NCBI RefSeq assembly: GCF_905397285.1
Contig: NZ_CAJPUX010000001.1
Span: 1,550,001-1,614,000, forward strand
Direction: 5' to 3'
Length of the DNA: 64,000 bases
From: Cupriavidus plantarum
GTDB lineage: Bacteria > Pseudomonadota > Gammaproteobacteria > Burkholderiales > Burkholderiaceae
The notes under the pieces: generated by a model
The model's database searches: none
The model's input: only the letters and a program-made list of their open reading frames with translations
What the model was told of the DNA's origin: nothing
Shown here: in pieces, positions 44,771 through 53,564 of the stretch
Numbering within the stretch: position 1 is the first letter of the stretch
Layout of the letters: each line of letters starts with the position of its first letter
Position numbers and translations under genes: made by a program

Positions 44771-45483
44771 TTCCCGCGCCAGTCGTGTATGAAGGAAAGA
44801 TCAGGGCCAAGGTAGACGCCTTCGCGGCACTATCGCCCGAGCAAAAACAGGGCAGCTACTGGGACAAGACGGATGACGGCGACCTGTCGGATGTGAAAAA
44901 GCACATAAAGGACTACTACATCAAAGTGCAGGATCACGTGTGTCCTTATTGCCAGCAGAAGATGGTGGTCGATCACAACGGCGCATGGGACGCAGAGCAC
45001 ATCATTGCGAAAGACGCGCGCCCCGAGTTCATGTTCGAGCCCGAGAATCTATGCATCGCCTGCAAGGACTGCAACGGAGAAAAATCGAACAAAAATGTTC
45101 TCACAAATCCGCAACTCAAGAGGTTTCCGCGTAATCGCGAAGCGTACCTGATATGCCACCCGCACTTCGATCAATACGAGGCACACCTGAAGGTTGTTTC
45201 CAACCCGCTTTTCTTCATTCCGCACACGGACAAGGGGCGGCGTACCATCGAGATCTGCGGATTGCTGCGATTTCTTTATCAGGTCAGCGAGTATGGCGAT
45301 GTGCCAGTAGAGATCGCTGGTGAAATCGGCACGTTGCATCAGGATTTTGGCGATGCAAATAGCGGTGCCGAACAGGTCATCATTCTGAGCTGCATCAGGG
45401 AACTGTGTGACAAGGGCATCGACGAGGCACGCCGCGCGCGCTTTGCTCAGCTTCGCAAACCGCAGACTGCCGAAGCAGCGTAG
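44767..45483 (+). CDS. HNH endonuclease (PtuB-like)
   Basis: The 238-residue protein has a zinc-supported HNH core: CPYCQQK, then the metal-binding His in AEHIIAK, the Asn in EPENLCIACKDCN and NGEKSNKN. The two CxxC pairs would hold zinc and the His/Asn pair the catalytic metal. In Septu, PtuB is the effector nuclease that cuts nucleic acid when released by PtuA. The N-terminal half (about 1-55) is charged and may contact the ATPase. The overlap with the ATPase gene is ATGA. Confidence 0.85.
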   Translation: MIPAPVVYEGKIRAKVDAFAALSPEQKQGSYWDKTDDGDLSDVKKHIKDYYIKVQDHVCPYCQQKMVVDHNGAWDAEHIIAKDARPEFMFEPENLCIACKDCNGEKSNKNVLTNPQLKRFPRNREAYLICHPHFDQYEAHLKVVSNPLFFIPHTDKGRRTIEICGLLRFLYQVSEYGDVPVEIAGEIGTLHQDFGDANSGAEQVIILSCIRELCDKGIDEARRARFAQLRKPQTAEAA

Positions 45484-46217
45484 CTGCACACCATCGGCCG
45501 TGATGGACGACAGCTTGTCCACGATCATGCTGGCGGTTTCTCCCGTATGGTCGCCAAAGCCCAATCGTCTGTCACAGAGACCGGCGGCCGTGAAACTCGT
45601 CCAGATATCGATCCGGGGTGCGCGCCACTGAAAAGAAGGCGACGCGCACCACAGCGTTCTGGCCACCTCAAGAGAGAACGCGTAGCACTTGCGAATTGCT
45701 GGCGTATACACGGCGCAAGCGACCGGGCCAGACTGGCCACGGCGATACACTGCGAGGCGGACAGGCGTATCCCCGCAAGCTCCGGGTGAGGCATCGCAAG
45801 CGCATTGAGGGTATGCGTCCCCGCCAGGCGCGCCAGTCGTCGCAACGCCCTCAAGTCGTCGCAACGCCCTCAGCAACGTCTCGTAGTCGTGCGTCCTCGA
45901 TAGGACCGTGCGAACGTCTGCGGCAGTTGACGCTCGACATGTACGATCGCCGGCGTCAGGAGGCATGCAGTACAAGCTGGTCGACCATCCTGTACGCCCG
46001 CCAAGCGCTGGCGGTTCGCCAAGTAGCTGCGGCGCTTCGGCTGAGTCAGAAAAAGACTCAGCTTTTAGATACATGGGCGTACTACGTTTGCCTCACAACA
46101 CGCAACTATACCGATAACAAACATTAGCGACACATACGCGTTTGCACAACGGGCCAAAAACCCTGTGACCTGCCCCCTGTGGCATCGGCGTGGTGAAAGA
46201 GGCCGAGGCAGGGCCAC
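45484..46217. other. Gap after the Septu-like pair
   Basis: No gene was recognised. Open frames on the minus strand (for example 45525-45854) have no known motif and may be decayed DNA. A good terminator lies at 46040-46066, and the right end meets an IS scrap. Confidence 0.4.
46040..46066 (+). terminator. Rho-independent terminator
   Basis: GCTGAGTC-AGAAAAA-GACTCAGC is a perfect 8-bp stem followed by TTTT. It is about 560 bp after the HNH gene and would end plus-strand transcripts from the island. Confidence 0.75.
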
Positions 46218-46367
46218 TACAGCTGGAAGACAAAGTTTTGCGGGACGACTGTCTCCGACGCGCATCGTTTGAAGGAGCTGGAGCAGGAGAACAACAAGCT
46301 CAAACGCCTGCTGGCCGATTCAATGCTCGACAACGTGGCGCTGAAGAATCTGCTGGCGCGAAAATAG
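46218..46367 (+). mobile_element. IS3-family OrfA (transposase N-part) fragment
   Basis: From 46218 the frame reads YSWKTKFCGTTVSDAHRLKE, continues with a leucine-zipper-like ELEQENNKLKRLLADSMLDN and ends VALKNLLARK at a stop. This is the C-terminal half of IS3-family OrfA, including the oligomerisation zipper. The helix-turn-helix part is missing. About 60 bases after the stop resemble the start of OrfB and then decay. A TGACCTGCCCCC-like sequence near 46170 may be a former terminal repeat. Confidence 0.7.
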
Positions 46368-46451
46368 TGGGCCCGCAGGCCAGGCGCGATGCGGTCCGGA
46401 CGTCGGGGCCCGAGCGCACAGATTAGGCGCTCTTATCAAAACATGTGTAGA

Positions 46452-46786
46452 TCAGACGATACCGAGCCAGACGGTCAGTGCGCGGTCCACCTCCGCCATA
46501 CGACCGCTGGCGAGACGGCCGATAACCTTTCCGATCTCTGTCCCTCAGCGGCGATTGAAGTTTGTCAACCATAATTTCCGATATCTCTCGAAGCCTATTC
46601 TGCTCGTCCGGTTCCACGCGAATCCGAAATGCGGGTGTGTCCGCGAAGTTCGCTAGTGATAGGTAGTACGTTGACGGTTGGATGCTGGTCCAAGTAGATG
46701 TTCGATTGGACGATGAGAGCTGGGCAAGGCTTACCGACCTCCGTGTTCATCGCAACCACAACAACGTCACCTCGCTTCATTTCCAC
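46452..46786 (-). pseudogene. mazF-like toxin gene with two frameshifts
   Basis: The start (MEMKRGDVVVVAMNTEVGKP) and NVLPITSELRGH are those of MazF/PemK endoribonucleases. At about 46631-46640 the frame must shift to continue as AFRIRVEPDEQNRLREISEI and MVDKLQ. At about 46536-46545 it must shift again to finish IGKVIGRLASGRMAEVDRAL and TVWLGIV. All three pieces align in order with an intact MazF of about 110 residues. As it stands translation ends early, so the toxin should be dead. The first ATG lies within the end of the antitoxin gene. Confidence 0.8.
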
Positions 46787-47004
46787 CCCGACGTATCACT
46801 CATTTTGGCGAGCTCTTCCGCGAGTTCCCATTCGCGAGGCTCTGATGCGATAAGCGCCGACTGTCGCTTGCCCTCGACAATGTAGGCGGGGGAGCGCGTG
46901 TCTGGCACCCATATCTGCACTTGGCGCAACCCCAAGGCTGCCTTGGCGGCCCGGAACTCACGGGCGATAGGCGTCCTTGGCGTGGCGGCGACCGGAGCGA
47001 TCAC
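46777..47004 (-). CDS. MazE-like antitoxin (DUF3018 type)
   Basis: The 75-residue product contains LGLRQVQIWVPDTRSP and KRQSALIA, the core of DUF3018 antitoxins that pair with MazF toxins. The GTG at 47004 overlaps the stop codon of the membrane gene upstream (GTGA), with AGGAAAT as ribosome-binding site. The end overlaps the mazF start by 10 bp. The antitoxin frame is intact although the toxin is broken. Confidence 0.7.
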   Translation of the reverse strand: MIAPVAATPRTPIAREFRAAKAALGLRQVQIWVPDTRSPAYIVEGKRQSALIASEPREWELAEELAKMSDTSGWK

Positions 47005-47237
47005 CCATATTTCCTCACCACCAACCCGCTCCCAATCAGCCCCAAAACTGTCGCGATACCAGTGATCACGGGGCCGCTGGGTACGAGCACCGCCGCCGTT
47101 AGCGCCGCTGACGTGCCGCCACAGAGGATGCACGCTACCTTGATCATCCGGTCTGCGGCGTTGCGCTTTCGGTGTCGCTTCTCGAACATCCGTTCCGTCT
47201 TAGCTTCCGTCGTTTTGCTGCGAGGGTTGTCGGGCAT
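47001..47237 (-). CDS. Small membrane protein ending in a VRKYG tail, paralogue B
   Basis: The 78-residue product starts at the ATG at 47237 with AAGGAG upstream. It has a very basic N-terminus (RSKTTEAKTERMFEKRHRKR) and two membrane segments, and ends SGLVVRKYG. The tail matches the 17166-17426 protein closely. Here the downstream partner is a MazE-like antitoxin with a 4-bp overlap, instead of the 152-residue membrane protein found upstream of paralogue A. The function is unknown; translational coupling ties it to a toxin-antitoxin locus. Confidence 0.65.
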   Translation of the reverse strand: MPDNPRSKTTEAKTERMFEKRHRKRNAADRMIKVACILCGGTSAALTAAVLVPSGPVITGIATVLGLIGSGLVVRKYG

Positions 47238-47333
47238 CTTTGGCTCCTTTGTTGACCAATGGATCGTGGTTCCTGAAGAGGCACTACCATCGATCCGTTG
47301 CATCAACTCTGAGCCACTCGGCGCACGCTGGAT

Positions 47334-47352
47334 ATGAGATGACTCTCATTTT
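47334..47352. promoter_or_regulatory. Second copy of the ATGAGA-YGAC-TCTCATTTT palindrome
   Basis: ATGAGA-TGAC-TCTCATTTT lies 97 bp upstream of paralogue B and matches the core of the palindrome at 18035-18056, including the non-symmetric GAC spacer bases. Its presence upstream of both paralogues argues for shared regulation. Confidence 0.55.
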
Positions 47353-47425
47353 GACGAGCAGCACCCTCAATAGGGATCGCAGCGCCGACGCGCTGCGATC
47401 CCTTGAATTACAACTCAGAAACGAC

Positions 47426-48964
47426 TCAAAACCCCTGCGTCAGCAACCCATACATCGTCCGCACGCCGCTCGTATAGTTACCGAGCCGCAGGTTCTCATT
47501 CGCCGCATGCTGATTGTTATCGGCGTTCACCAACGGCACGATCACGAACGGTACCTTCAGTACGTTCACGATTTCGGCGGTGGGCACCGTGCCGCCCATC
47601 ATTCGGATCCGTACCGGTTCGGGGTTGGTGCCGAACGTGCCGGTCAACGCCGCGTATGCCCACTTGGCGACGCCGGAATCGATCGGCGAGCCGGCGGCGT
47701 TGCCGCCTTCGCTTTGGTAGCTGAAAGAGGCCAGCTTGTCGTAGCGGGCGCGGTCCTCGTCCGTCGGGGCGCCCTGTACGAGGTGGTAGCCCTGCTTGAC
47801 GATGTGTTGCTCTACCAGCTTGCCGAGGTACGCGGCGTCCGAGTCTGGCGTCGTGCGGAGGTCCAGCTCCGCTTCGGCCTTGTCGGGGACGATGTTGGCG
47901 ACCTTGTCGCCGACCGCGGCGGCGGCCATGCCGCGTACGTTTAGCGACGGGTATTGCATCGCTTCCTGATAGTTCTTGCCGACCTTGTCGGTCTGCGCGA
48001 TGCCAAGCCGGCGTTTCAGGGCGGTCTCGTCGTCCGGGACGGCGGCCATGATCTTGCGTTCGGCTTCGCCGAGTTTCACCTTGCTGTAGTAGCCCGGAAT
48101 CGTGACGCGGCCGGTGTCGTCTTTCATGGACGCCAGCAGCGTGGCCAGGCGTTGTGCCGGGTTCGGGGCGTAGTTGCCGTAGTGGCCGCTATGCAGCGGC
48201 GACTTCGGGCCGTAGACGGTCAGCTTCGCCTTGGCGGCGCCGCGGTTGCCGAAGACCAGCGTCGGACGGTTCGTCGCGTGCATGGGGCCATCGTGGATGA
48301 CGATCGCGTCGCAGGCCAGCAGATCCTTATGTGCCTGCATGACCTTGGCGATCGACGGCGAGCCCTTTTCTTCTTCGCTGTCGAGGATCACCTTCACGTT
48401 CACCGCCGGCTCGCCGTTGGCGCCCTTCAGTGCGTCGATCGCGGCCAGCATCATCATGATGGGGCCCTTGTCGTCGGACGACGAGCGGCCGAAGACTCGC
48501 CACTCCGGATCCACCGTGCCCGAGAACAGCTTGTTCGTGTCGATCTCCTCCCAGTTGCCATTGGCGCCCTTCTGCTTCAGCACCGGCGTCCATGGGCTCT
48601 TCTGCTGCCACTGCGACGGGATAACCGGCTGGCCGTCCAGGTGCATATAAAACAGGACCGTCTTGCGATTCGGCTGCTTGCCCGGGTACTCGGCGAACAG
48701 CATGGGCTTGCCGTCATTATCGAGCGCCTGCGTCGTGAAGCCGCGCTTCTTGAACGCCTGTTCGAGCCACGCCACGTTGCGCTGGATGTCTTCGGGGACG
48801 ATCGAATCGTTGGGGATGCTCAGCAGGTCCAGATACTCGCGGTAGCTGGCCGCGGCTTGCGTCTGGGCGGCTTCTGGTGTCATGGAGGCGGCTTGCGCGG
48901 CGGCGGCCGTGAGGCACGTCGTTGCGAACAGCATCGCCAATTGTTGGGCGGATTTGGCTCTCAT
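47426..48964 (-). CDS. M20-family metallopeptidase, exported
   Basis: The 512-residue protein has a signal peptide (LAMLFATTCLTAAAAQAAS) and the M20 motifs: LFYMHLDGQPV (first zinc His and Asp), GRSSSDDKGPIMMML (bridging Asp), LDSEEEKGS (catalytic and metal Glu) and HDGPMHATNRP. The dimerisation domain follows PLHSGHYG. It probably cleaves dipeptides or acyl-amino acids in the periplasm. GGAAGA precedes the ATG at 48964. Confidence 0.9.
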   Translation of the reverse strand: MRAKSAQQLAMLFATTCLTAAAAQAASMTPEAAQTQAAASYREYLDLLSIPNDSIVPEDIQRNVAWLEQAFKKRGFTTQALDNDGKPMLFAEYPGKQPNRKTVLFYMHLDGQPVIPSQWQQKSPWTPVLKQKGANGNWEEIDTNKLFSGTVDPEWRVFGRSSSDDKGPIMMMLAAIDALKGANGEPAVNVKVILDSEEEKGSPSIAKVMQAHKDLLACDAIVIHDGPMHATNRPTLVFGNRGAAKAKLTVYGPKSPLHSGHYGNYAPNPAQRLATLLASMKDDTGRVTIPGYYSKVKLGEAERKIMAAVPDDETALKRRLGIAQTDKVGKNYQEAMQYPSLNVRGMAAAAVGDKVANIVPDKAEAELDLRTTPDSDAAYLGKLVEQHIVKQGYHLVQGAPTDEDRARYDKLASFSYQSEGGNAAGSPIDSGVAKWAYAALTGTFGTNPEPVRIRMMGGTVPTAEIVNVLKVPFVIVPLVNADNNQHAANENLRLGNYTSGVRTMYGLLTQGF

Positions 48965-49046
48965 TGTCTTCCTTGTCGTGGTAAGCCGACAAAGCATAAG
49001 GCCAAATCCGCTTCATGCGAAGCCGCGCCAGACGCTCGACGATCGA

Positions 49047-50243
49047 TCAACCAGAACAATAGCGGCTATGGCGATTGCCACGCCGTGAATCCCGCCAATA
49101 GTCGTCGCGGTAATTGAAGGTCATCAGCCCCGGACGCACGTAGTCGTAGGGGTCGTGCAGGCCGCGGATCTCCGGACGATCGGCGGCGGGGATATTGAAG
49201 ATATCGAATTGCCGCTGAATCGCCTGCAGATAGAACATCGATGCGCCGATATTGAAGTTGTCCGTATGGGTCATGAAGAAGACCTTCGGCTGTAGCGCCT
49301 GGATATACATCGTGATATCGCGCACGCCATTGTTCGCTTCGCCAATGCTCACGCCAGCACCGAGTTCGACGTCGGTCTTCGGCAGCGTGGTGAAGTACTG
49401 CAACAGCGCAGGGGCCTGCTCCTTCAGCGGGCCGGCCGTGTCGTGCCACGTGAACGTGAAGTCCGATCCGCCGACCGTGAACTGGTACATGATCGGAATC
49501 GGGCCGCCCACGCCCGCGTTGGTGCGCGTGTCGAGCGCCGGCGCGGGGTTCGGCGGGAACAGCGTGTCTACCCTCGGGTCGCGTACCGCATTGATCGGAT
49601 TGGGAGGCAGCGACGGGTCCACCGGCACGGTGGCCGAATGCACGTGCTTCCATGCCGTGATGCACAGGTCCGGCGCCAGCGGCCGCAGCGTGCGAACTTC
49701 CGCGCCCGGCGCAGAACCGGCGGTCGTGATCGCCTCGCATTTGACCGTCGTGCCGGCGCCGAAGATGCGCGCGGCGTCGGCCTTCATCGCATCGCAGTGC
49801 TCGGCGGCGCCGTAGATCGTCGCGCCTGTGAGCTTGGCGATATAGGCCGCGTTGTCGGCATGGTCGCCATGGCCGTGGCCCAGAAAGATGAATTCGGGGC
49901 GGACATCGACCAGATCCTGCACGGTGGCGGGTACGTATGCCCGCTTGTCCGCGAGGCGGTAGATGTACGAGTCCAGCAGGAACACGCGGCCTTTGGCGGC
50001 GACGGCGAACGACGCGACGCTGAACCACGAGAAGATGACCTTGTCCTCGCGAACCTTGCCTGTCCGCTCGTCGACATTCTCGGGGCCGAAGAAATGCTGC
50101 CGCGCCTTGACCATCGCGGCCAGCTGCGCTGGGTTACTTCGCCGGAAAGCCGACGCTTCGTCGTTGCCCTGCGCTACCCCGATGGAAGGCACAAACGCCG
50201 CCATGATGGCCGCGCCAATCAGTCCAAGCTGGAATGCTCTCAT
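49047..50243 (-). CDS. Metallo-beta-lactamase-fold hydrolase, exported
   Basis: The 398-residue protein has a signal peptide (LGLIGAAIMAAFVPSIGVAQ) and the zinc motif GHGHGDHADN, followed by later His ligands (AAEHCDAM, FTWHDTAG, MTHTDNF). This is an MBL-fold hydrolase of unknown substrate. It lies 82 bp upstream of the M20 peptidase gene on the same strand. The C-terminus (DSRRGNRHSRYCSG) is unusually basic. Confidence 0.85.
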   Translation of the reverse strand: MRAFQLGLIGAAIMAAFVPSIGVAQGNDEASAFRRSNPAQLAAMVKARQHFFGPENVDERTGKVREDKVIFSWFSVASFAVAAKGRVFLLDSYIYRLADKRAYVPATVQDLVDVRPEFIFLGHGHGDHADNAAYIAKLTGATIYGAAEHCDAMKADAARIFGAGTTVKCEAITTAGSAPGAEVRTLRPLAPDLCITAWKHVHSATVPVDPSLPPNPINAVRDPRVDTLFPPNPAPALDTRTNAGVGGPIPIMYQFTVGGSDFTFTWHDTAGPLKEQAPALLQYFTTLPKTDVELGAGVSIGEANNGVRDITMYIQALQPKVFFMTHTDNFNIGASMFYLQAIQRQFDIFNIPAADRPEIRGLHDPYDYVRPGLMTFNYRDDYWRDSRRGNRHSRYCSG

Positions 50244-50591
50244 CGCTTGTCTCCTTAAAGAACATCACATCACGTCACGAACGACGCGCGTTGCTCCGCT
50301 CGCGGTACGAAGCATAGGTATCGGACTCTGATAAGCAAACGTATGGACATTCCCGCGCGGCGCGCGTTGGTGCGGTGCGACGGCGTTGCCGATGCATTGC
50401 CTCGGCGTTGGCAACCTGGCCAGGTTTCCTGAGGATCGGGATGTGGTGTCCGCGGGGGACCGTGGGAGATCGTGCTGCATGACAGATTGCGCGGGAAAAT
50501 TGCGGTGCAGCAGTGAACGGTTGCGGCCCCGCTGTTGCGGGCCCGCGTCATGCTCGCGTCATGCACGCATCTGTAGCGGGGACAGTAACCG
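50244..50591. other. Gap before the GlxA-type regulator
   Basis: Between the 5' end of the hydrolase gene and the 3' end of the regulator gene are 348 bases. No gene or clear hairpin was recognised; the left part should hold the hydrolase promoter. Confidence 0.35.
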
Positions 50592-51620
50592 CTATGCAGC
50601 CCCACGCTCCGGCGTGAATTGCTTCAGGTAGTCCTTGGGACTGACGCCCACCCGGCGGATGAAGGCCTTTCGCAGGACATCAATGCTCTGGTAACCATGC
50701 CGTCGCGCGATGTCTTCGACCGTTCGCCCTCCCATCTCCAGCGCGCGTCGTACCGCCTCGATGCGAACCTCTTCGACGTACCGTGCGGGCGTGGTGTCCA
50801 GCTCCCGCTGGAATGCGCGGATGAGCGTTCTCACGCTCATGGCCGCATGGCTCGCCAGCGCTTCCACGCTGAGGTCGGCGTCGAGGTTCTCGGCGATCCA
50901 TCGGCAGAGGCGTTCGAGCGCCGATCCCGGTGTGTGCTGCGCGCGCAGTGTGGTGCTGAACTGCGCTTGTCCACCGGGGCGACGCAGGTAGAGCACGAGG
51001 CCTCGTGCGATGGCGAGCGCCACTTCGTCGCCGAGGTCCTCCGCCACCAGTGCCAGCGCGAGGTCGATGCCCGCCGATACGCCGGCGGATGTATAGACAT
51101 TGCCGTCCCGGATCCAGATCGGCGCCGGGTCCACCGTCACCGAGGGGTAACGCTCCGCAAGGTACGACGCGGCCTGCCAGTGCGTCGTGGCGCGGCGGCC
51201 GTCGAGCAGGCCCGCCTCCGCCAATGGAAATGCGCCGACGCAGATGGCACACATGCGCCTGACCGATGCGGCACGCTTTTGCAGCCATGCAATGGCTGCG
51301 GGGTCCGCATTGCCGATGGCGCTGAAGCCGGTGGTGACGATCAGGGTATCGATCGGCCTGGCCGCCCGGCGCTCCTGCGCCAGCGTTCGATGCCCGACGA
51401 GGGCGATGCCCGTTTCGCTTTCGATCTGCGTACCGGGGCTGGCCGTGACGAGTTCCAGCACATATGGTGGCCGCTTGCCCGCGTGCATGCGGTTGGCGTT
51501 CGCGAAGACCTCCGCGGGGCCGATGACGTCGAGCGCATCGACGGGGGGCAGGCCGAGGATCACGACACGTCTCGCGGCCGACGGCGGCCGCTCGCGGGCG
51601 GGTTGTGCGTGTGTCGTCAT
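50592..51620 (-). CDS. GlxA/FtrA-type AraC-family transcriptional regulator
   Basis: The 342-residue protein joins an N-terminal DJ-1/PfpI-like domain (RRVVILGLPPVDALDVIGPA, with the nucleophile-elbow Cys in CAICVGAF) to a C-terminal AraC double helix-turn-helix (VEALASHAAMSVRTLIRAFQ and VEDIARRHGYQSIDVLRKAF). This architecture is shared by GlxA and FtrA regulators. It is divergent from the HD-domain gene, with a 35-bp palindrome between them, and is its likely controller. Confidence 0.92.
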   Translation of the reverse strand: MTTHAQPARERPPSAARRVVILGLPPVDALDVIGPAEVFANANRMHAGKRPPYVLELVTASPGTQIESETGIALVGHRTLAQERRAARPIDTLIVTTGFSAIGNADPAAIAWLQKRAASVRRMCAICVGAFPLAEAGLLDGRRATTHWQAASYLAERYPSVTVDPAPIWIRDGNVYTSAGVSAGIDLALALVAEDLGDEVALAIARGLVLYLRRPGGQAQFSTTLRAQHTPGSALERLCRWIAENLDADLSVEALASHAAMSVRTLIRAFQRELDTTPARYVEEVRIEAVRRALEMGGRTVEDIARRHGYQSIDVLRKAFIRRVGVSPKDYLKQFTPERGAA

Positions 51621-51668
51621 CTGAGGGACGGATGCGGAAGCGTTGGAATGCGGAACGATTTTTCATTT

Positions 51669-51703
51669 TGGCACAAAACGACTGAAAACAGTCATTTGTG
51701 TCA
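51669..51703. promoter_or_regulatory. Nested palindrome in the divergent regulator promoter
   Basis: Outer arms TGGCACAAA and TTTGTGTCA (8 of 9 bases complementary) enclose inner arms GACTG-AAAA-CAGTC. The centre is almost the same for both pairs. It sits 49 bp from the regulator start and upstream of the HD gene, so it can control both. Confidence 0.6.
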
Positions 51704-51744
51704 TGGCCGCCTTGCCTACACTTTGCACATCCCTTCCCTTGCGA

Positions 51745-52395
51745 GTGTCCGTCGTGAACCCAATCGTCACCATCGGTGGTGTCGCTGCCCCCGACTCCAC
51801 CCTGTCCCGCAAAGCAGCGTCGCTGGTCAAGCGCGTACATGCGGACGCCATGCTGCATCACGTCCATCGCACCTGGTGGTTTGCGGATCTGTTGGGCCGC
51901 AAGCGAGGACTGACGTATGACCGCGAGACCGTCTATCTCGCCTCGCTGCTCCATGACCTCGGACTCACGGAGGATTTCATGGCGGACCAACGCTTCGAGG
52001 TCGATGGCGCCGACGCGGCGAGCCGGTTTCTGCTCAGCCATGGCGATTCGGAAGCACGGGCGCGCATCGTGTGGGATGCCATTGCGCTGCACTCGACGGC
52101 GGGAATCGCCGACCGGCGCGAGCCCGAAGTCGCCCTCGTCTACCTCGGCGCGCATGCCGACGTCATGGGCCTGCATCTGGACGAGATTGCGCCATCGCTC
52201 GTGGACGACGTATTGCAGCAATACCCGCGCGTGGGGTTCAAGGCGGCGTTTCAGGCGGCGCTGGCGGAAGTCGTGAGGAAGAAGCCCCACACCGCGATCG
52301 GCACCGGATTGGCCGACATCGGCCGCCGCCACGTGCATGACTGCCAGATTCCCGACGTGTGCGATCTGCTCGACCATGCGCCGTTCGATAGCTGA
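51745..52395 (+). CDS. HD-domain hydrolase (cyanamide hydratase-like)
   Basis: The product is 216 residues from the GTG at 51745 (a second GTG lies at 51754); an upstream ATG at 51703 would start inside the palindrome. HD-type metal ligands are visible: His in HHVHRTWWFADL, the HD pair in ASLLHDLGLTED, and His in AIALHSTAG. Small HD proteins of this kind include cyanamide hydratases. It is followed 41 bp later by a beta-carbonic-anhydrase-like gene, which may suit cyanamide or cyanate chemistry. The substrate is inference. Confidence 0.8.
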   Translation: MSVVNPIVTIGGVAAPDSTLSRKAASLVKRVHADAMLHHVHRTWWFADLLGRKRGLTYDRETVYLASLLHDLGLTEDFMADQRFEVDGADAASRFLLSHGDSEARARIVWDAIALHSTAGIADRREPEVALVYLGAHADVMGLHLDEIAPSLVDDVLQQYPRVGFKAAFQAALAEVVRKKPHTAIGTGLADIGRRHVHDCQIPDVCDLLDHAPFDS

Positions 52396-52436
52396 GCGTT
52401 GGACGCTCATCCCCCATCAATGACTGGAGTAGAAGC

Positions 52437-53048
52437 ATGACCAGATTTTCCGAATACGAATTCCGGACGCAGCCGTGGTTCGACGCATCGTGGTTCGCGC
52501 CGGACAGCACCGCGCGGTTCAATCAGTTCATCCCGATGAAGACCATCGTGATCCATTGTTTCGATCCGCGCGCCTCGGAGATTCCGCAGGCAGTGGCCAA
52601 CTATCTTGGCGACGAAGTCTATCCCGGCGAGAACATCCTCGACGAGGCCGGCAACCGCATCGGCAACACGCGCACGCTGTTCGCCGTGTCCAATGCGGGC
52701 GGCAGAGCGCTGGCGGCGCTGCAATCCGTCGCCACGATGGACTATTTGTTCCGCGTGCAGAACGTCGTGGTCGTGCATCACTCGTTCTGCGGCGCGACGG
52801 CCTTCACGCCCGAGACGCTGATCGGCGAGTTTCACGACCATCATCACGCGGACATCGCCGGGTTGTTCGATCATGACAGTCTGGCGATCGGGCACTACGA
52901 GGATTCCATTCGGCATGACGTGAAACTGCTGCGCGCAAGTCCCGCAGTGCCGAAGAACGTCAAGCTCTATGGCCTGTTCTACGAGATGAACTCGGGCACG
53001 CTAACCGAGGTGGTGCGGGACTTTCCGGTGGCGGGCGCAGCGGAGTAG
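52437..53048 (+). CDS. Beta-carbonic anhydrase-like protein
   Basis: The 203-residue protein shows the beta-class zinc signature: C41-x-D43-x-R45 in IHCFDPRAS, and H115-x-x-C118 in VVHHSFCG. These ligands and the Asp-Arg dyad are all present, so it could hydrate CO2 or a similar molecule; related enzymes hydrolyse CS2 or COS. A GGAGTAG ribosome-binding site precedes the start. It is probably co-transcribed with the HD gene. Its end overlaps the convergent membrane gene by 48 bp. Confidence 0.82.
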   Translation: MTRFSEYEFRTQPWFDASWFAPDSTARFNQFIPMKTIVIHCFDPRASEIPQAVANYLGDEVYPGENILDEAGNRIGNTRTLFAVSNAGGRALAALQSVATMDYLFRVQNVVVVHHSFCGATAFTPETLIGEFHDHHHADIAGLFDHDSLAIGHYEDSIRHDVKLLRASPAVPKNVKLYGLFYEMNSGTLTEVVRDFPVAGAAE

Positions 53049-53561
53049 TTCCTCGGCGTAGGGTGCGATGACGAACGCCACCACGGCGAGCAGCAAACCG
53101 AAGATCTCGCCCGGTGGCAGCGGGGTCGCCCTCAGCGATAGCGAGAAGTCCGGCTTTGCCGGGCCCGCGCCGAAGATCGACAGGAACTGGTCCCAGTACA
53201 CGCTCGCGAGCAATGCGATGGCGGCTAGCGGCAGGACTTCAAGCAGGCTGTGCATATGCTGCTCGACCGGAACCACCGGCCGCTTCGTCGTGGCGTAGGC
53301 GACGTCGATCCATGCCGTCACGGCATGCACGATGGCCGCCGCCATCATGATGGTCAGCACCAGCGCGTTGATCTCGAGAAAGACCGCCATGAGCACCGGG
53401 ATGCCGACCTCGATCATCATCAGGCTGTGCATGATCGATTCCCTGAGCCCGGCATTGCGTTCGATCGCGGTGCGCCGATGGCACCACCAGTCGCCGACGC
53501 CCGCGAAGATCCATAGCGGCACCAATCCATACAACAGGATCGCATGCACGGGTCCCTGCAT
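53001..53561 (-). CDS. Unknown polytopic membrane protein
   Basis: The 186-residue protein has about five hydrophobic segments: AILLYGLVPLWIFAGVGDWW, MMIEVGIPVLMAVFLEINAL, LTIMMAAAIVHAVTAWI, LLEVLPLAAIALLASVYW and FGLLLAVVAFVIAPYAEELL. The WCHRRTAIERNAGLRES loop after the first segment is conserved-looking, but I cannot name a family. It is 3 bp downstream of the TPP enzyme on the same strand, so the two may be co-expressed. Confidence 0.65.
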   Translation of the reverse strand: MQGPVHAILLYGLVPLWIFAGVGDWWCHRRTAIERNAGLRESIMHSLMMIEVGIPVLMAVFLEINALVLTIMMAAAIVHAVTAWIDVAYATTKRPVVPVEQHMHSLLEVLPLAAIALLASVYWDQFLSIFGAGPAKPDFSLSLRATPLPPGEIFGLLLAVVAFVIAPYAEELLRCARHRKVPHHLG

Positions 53562-53564
53562 GCC

